Below, piece after piece: positions 50,607-52,045 of a stretch of 52,045 nucleotides of DNA (position 1 is its first letter; each line of letters begins with the position of its first letter). The DNA is from an uncultured Actinomycetes bacterium. GTDB lineage: Bacteria > Actinomycetota > Actinomycetes > Nanopelagicales > Nanopelagicaceae. Both the position numbers and the translations under genes were made by a program. Under the pieces are notes generated by a model. It did not search any database and was not told where the DNA came from. It worked only from the letters and a program-made list of their open reading frames with translations. The stretch spans positions 1 through 52,045 of the forward strand of contig CAIKKN010000009.1 in the NCBI GenBank assembly GCA_903827945.1, read 5' to 3'.

Positions 50607-51089
50607 ATGACATTTAAGGTCGGCGAAACCGTTGTTTACCCACATCACGGAGCGGCTCTCATTGAGGCGATAGAAACCCGAACCATTAAAGGCGAAGAGA
50701 AGATTTACCTCGTTCTCAAGGTTGCCCAAGGCGACCTGACAGTCCGAGTTCCAGCAGAAAACGTAGACCTAGTGGGTGTCCGTGACGTAGTGGATTCAGC
50801 AGGTCTTGATCGCGTATTCAACGTCCTACGCCAGCCATATACAGAAGAGCCAACAAATTGGTCGCGTCGCTACAAGGCAAATGTCGAAAAGCTTGCATCA
50901 GGTGATGTCATCAAGGTTGCAGAAGTTGTTCGCGATCTTTACCGCCGCGATCTTGACCGCGGTCTATCAGCTGGTGAGAAGCGCATGCTTGCAAAGGCAA
51001 AGCAGATTTTGATTTCCGAGCTCGCACTTGCAGAGCGCACAGATGAAGAGAAGGCCGGCGTAATTCTTGATGAGGTCCTTGCTTCCTAA
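50607..51089 (+). CDS. carD: RNA polymerase-binding transcription factor CarD
   Basis: The product (160 aa) is CarD: an N-terminal Tudor-like RNAP-interaction domain ([20 protein letters not shown], then [10 protein letters not shown]) and a helical DNA-binding domain containing the conserved Trp in [16 protein letters not shown] and the basic [13 protein letters not shown]. It stabilises open complexes at sigma-A promoters and is essential in mycobacteria. GAAAGG is the ribosome site. ispDF overlaps its last 20 bases. Confidence 0.95.
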   Translation: MTFKVGETVVYPHHGAALIEAIETRTIKGEEKIYLVLKVAQGDLTVRVPAENVDLVGVRDVVDSAGLDRVFNVLRQPYTEEPTNWSRRYKANVEKLASGDVIKVAEVVRDLYRRDLDRGLSAGEKRMLAKAKQILISELALAERTDEEKAGVILDEVLAS

Positions 51090-52045
51090 TCACTCTGTAA
51101 CCGTCATTATCCCTGCAGGGGGAAGTGGCGAACGTTTGGGTGCTTCAATTCCAAAAGCGTTAGTTCAATTGGCTGACCGCACACTTATTGAACATTGTGT
51201 TTCCCGTATTGCTCCCATTGCAAATCAGATTATTGTCGCAGCCCCTGCAGGGTATGAAGAAAAATTTCGCTCACTTTTGGGCGATGACATTCTTGTTGTA
51301 ACAGGTGGAATAACTCGCACTGACTCTGTTCGCGCAGCCCTTTCTCGCGCCACTTCAGATTACATTCTTGTTCACGATGCTGCGCGGTCACTCGCTTCAA
51401 CGCAATTAGCAGGTCGCGTAATTGATGCGCTCGCTTCCGGAGAAAAAGCGGTCATTCCAGTTTTGCCAGTCATCGACACAATCAAAAACGTTGACCACAA
51501 CAATTTTGTGATTACTACACACGACCGTAACGCTCTGCGCGCAGTGCAAACTCCTCAAGGATTTGAGGCGCAAACGCTACGAGCAGCACATGCAACTTCA
51601 GATGATGCGACAGACGATGCAGGACTTGTTGAAGCTCTCAATATTCCAGTCAAAGTTGTTGAGGGTGAAGACCGCGCATTTAAAATTACTGTTCCTGAGG
51701 ATCTGGCTCGCGCGCAAAGAGCGCTGCTCGGTGAAGATACAAAGAATATTCGCGTTGGAGTAGGTACCGATGCACATGCATTTAGCGCCGATGTTAATCG
51801 ACCAATGTGGCTTGCAGGATTGTTGTGGAGTGATGAAATAGGCGTAGATGGCCACTCTGATGGAGATGTTGCAGCCCACGCAATTTGCGATGCTCTTCTC
51901 TCTGCTGCCCAACTTGGTGATCTAGGTTCTAATTTCGGTGTTGCAGAACCTGAGTGGGCCGGCGCATCTGGTGCAAAGCTTTTGCAAGAAACGTTGAAAC
52001 GAGTAAAAGCAGCAGGATATGAAATTAATAACGTCAGCGTACAAA
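51070..52045 (+). CDS. ispDF: Bifunctional IspD-IspF (MEP isoprenoid pathway), partial at window end
   Basis: The open frame runs off the right edge; 325 codons are visible. The first 215 or so residues are IspD (CTP:MEP cytidylyltransferase): [30 protein letters not shown] and [10 protein letters not shown]. The frame then continues without a stop into IspF (MECDP synthase): [10 protein letters not shown] with the metal Asp and His, and [18 protein letters not shown]. The enzymes catalyse two non-adjacent steps of the MEP pathway. I take ATG 51070 as start, 20 bases inside carD; TTG 51079 is an alternative. Confidence 0.92.
   Translation, partial: MRSLLPNHSVTVIIPAGGSGERLGASIPKALVQLADRTLIEHCVSRIAPIANQIIVAAPAGYEEKFRSLLGDDILVVTGGITRTDSVRAALSRATSDYILVHDAARSLASTQLAGRVIDALASGEKAVIPVLPVIDTIKNVDHNNFVITTHDRNALRAVQTPQGFEAQTLRAAHATSDDATDDAGLVEALNIPVKVVEGEDRAFKITVPEDLARAQRALLGEDTKNIRVGVGTDAHAFSADVNRPMWLAGLLWSDEIGVDGHSDGDVAAHAICDALLSAAQLGDLGSNFGVAEPEWAGASGAKLLQETLKRVKAAGYEINNVSVQ

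Noticed and set aside
1-52045. CRISPR arrays, insertion sequences, prophage genes, rRNA or complete tRNA genes
   Set aside because: No regularly spaced repeats, transposase, integrase or phage structural genes, and no foldable full tRNA or rRNA sequence was seen on either strand by eye.

Overview
The window is chromosomal DNA of a small-genome actinobacterium, most likely of the freshwater acI group (Candidatus Planktophila/Nanopelagicus type). Evidence for actinobacteria: mshA (mycothiol), senX3-regX3-phoU, an orphan GlnR-type regulator, the lpqE-carD-ispD-ispF gene order, and a cydABDC operon. The low GC content (mid-40s % by eye), spacers of only a few bases, overlapping stop/start codons and overlapping convergent gene ends indicate a streamlined genome. 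The acI assignment is inference. The rest rests on recognisable proteins and motifs.

1-3000 is an accessory-looking segment. It holds a tRNA-Lys 3' remnant (102-144), a serine hydrolase gene, a second copy of the same tRNA tail (1353-1374), and a gene for a secreted protein containing a nearly perfect eukaryotic-type ubiquitin domain (1503-2221). The ubiquitin gene carries a one-base frameshift in a T run between its signal peptide and its ubiquitin domain. A PIN toxin/Phd-type antitoxin pair follows, with an inverted-repeat operator. 3002-11067 is housekeeping: an M3 peptidase, small conserved proteins, MsrB and a heterodimeric ABC exporter. 11209-17577 is the cytochrome bd operon cydABDC followed by a LuxR-type regulator.

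17578-21880 couples a sigma factor that has a membrane anchor and an extracytoplasmic domain to a large S-layer-like secreted protein with an Ala-rich coiled coil. The unit has in-phase 11-bp repeats upstream, two leader hairpins inside and a strong terminator at the end. 21931-30411 is a surface-polysaccharide block: a polymerase/ligase-like protein, a nucleotide-sugar dehydrogenase, an epimerase, an Ig-like repeat protein, a Wzm/Wzt-type ABC exporter and a glycosyltransferase. 30501-33181 is a flavin electron-transfer module: a ferric-reductase-like membrane flavoprotein, an FMN-binding protein and ApbE. 33256-37712 is a MacAB-like efflux operon.

37746-41286 holds a small sugar-related cluster. 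It is followed by the divergent glnR/fur-family pair, then ygfZ, a 39-codon membrane protein, a nitrobindin-like protein, an asparaginase, mshA, a YbjN protein and gpmA. The right end holds phoU, senX3-regX3 (with a SenX3 that has lost its membrane helices), an LpqE-like lipoprotein, carD and the start of a fused ispD-ispF gene that runs off the window.

Most genes that head a transcription unit have a -10-like hexamer (xAnnnT) exactly 6-7 nt before the start codon and no Shine-Dalgarno sequence. Leaderless mRNAs therefore appear to be the default here, and I used this pattern to choose starts. No complete tRNA, rRNA, CRISPR array, transposase or integrase was seen. No gene-free stretch exceeds 300 bases.
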